Below are positions 6,270 through 6,360 of a stretch of 6,360 nt of DNA, piece after piece (within the stretch, counting starts at the first letter, position 1; each line of letters starts with the position of its first letter). The position numbers and the translations under genes are program-made. The notes below the pieces were generated by a model. That model was not told the DNA's origin, ran no database searches, and saw nothing but the letters and a program-made list of their open reading frames with translations. The stretch is from Bacteroidota bacterium (GTDB lineage: Bacteria > Bacteroidota > Bacteroidia > Flavobacteriales > Crocinitomicaceae). The stretch is taken from positions 1-6,360 of the forward strand of contig SYKJ01000122.1 of NCBI GenBank assembly GCA_005798205.1, in the 5' to 3' direction.

Positions 6270-6360
6270 AAGGTGAAATGGAGCATTTTCAAAACGTCGT
6301 TGACACTTAAAAAACTTTACTATGTTAATCAAAGATCGACAATGTCTCTTACAATGGAAC
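6270..6360. other. Unassigned sequence at the window edge
   Basis: Three frames are partly open here: the plus frame after the TAA at 6267, a plus frame beginning with ATG at 6322, and a minus frame from 6359 down to 6255. None gives residues I recognise. The stretch could hold the decayed 3' part of the preceding gene, the start of a new gene, or the edge of an inserted element; the window ends too soon to decide. Confidence 0.5.

Noticed and set aside
6322..6360. ATG with 13 open codons to the window edge on the plus strand
   Set aside because: It is too short to judge and gives no recognisable residues.

Overview
The window is AT-rich (roughly two thirds A+T) and reads as a flavobacterium-like member of the Bacteroidota. 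Three things support this. Two proteins end in type A type-IX-secretion (T9SS) C-terminal sorting domains. A DUF6702-type protein sits beside an M1 metallopeptidase. Candidate promoters match the TAnnTTTG -7 element of the phylum rather than TATAAT.

Layout: positions 1-101 hold the last 32 codons of a plus-strand gene for a T9SS-exported protein. A strong hairpin at 119-146, flanked by A and T runs, acts as a shared terminator between that gene and the minus-strand cluster converging on it. Positions 178-5688 hold four tightly packed minus-strand genes. In transcription order they are a secreted subtilisin-like S8 protease with a T9SS tail, a cytoplasmic GNAT acetyltransferase that starts on GTG inside the protease stop (GTGA), a small exported DUF6702-like protein, and an exported M1-family zinc metallopeptidase that starts inside the DUF6702 stop (ATGA). 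A TAnnTTTG box lies about 22 nt upstream of the protease start and a second, weaker one upstream of the DUF6702 start. Positions 5689-5933 are a gene-free, very AT-rich divergent region. Positions 5934-6269 hold a plus-strand reading frame for a protein type I recall from Bacteroidota. It appears to lack its usual C-terminal part and has no ATG start, so it may be decayed. The last 90 bases hold nothing I can support.

How the genes may work together: three of the four clustered products carry signal peptides. The S8 protease should reach the cell surface or medium through T9SS. The M1 enzyme has a signal peptide but no sorting tail and no lipobox cysteine, so it probably stays in the periplasm. 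A division of labour, with outside protein cleavage followed by periplasmic trimming of peptides, is plausible but inferred. The DUF6702-M1 pair is the most tightly coupled unit and the most interesting unknown. I see no CRISPR array, RNA gene, complete mobile element or clearly new multi-gene defence system here; most of the window is ordinary Bacteroidota chromosome.
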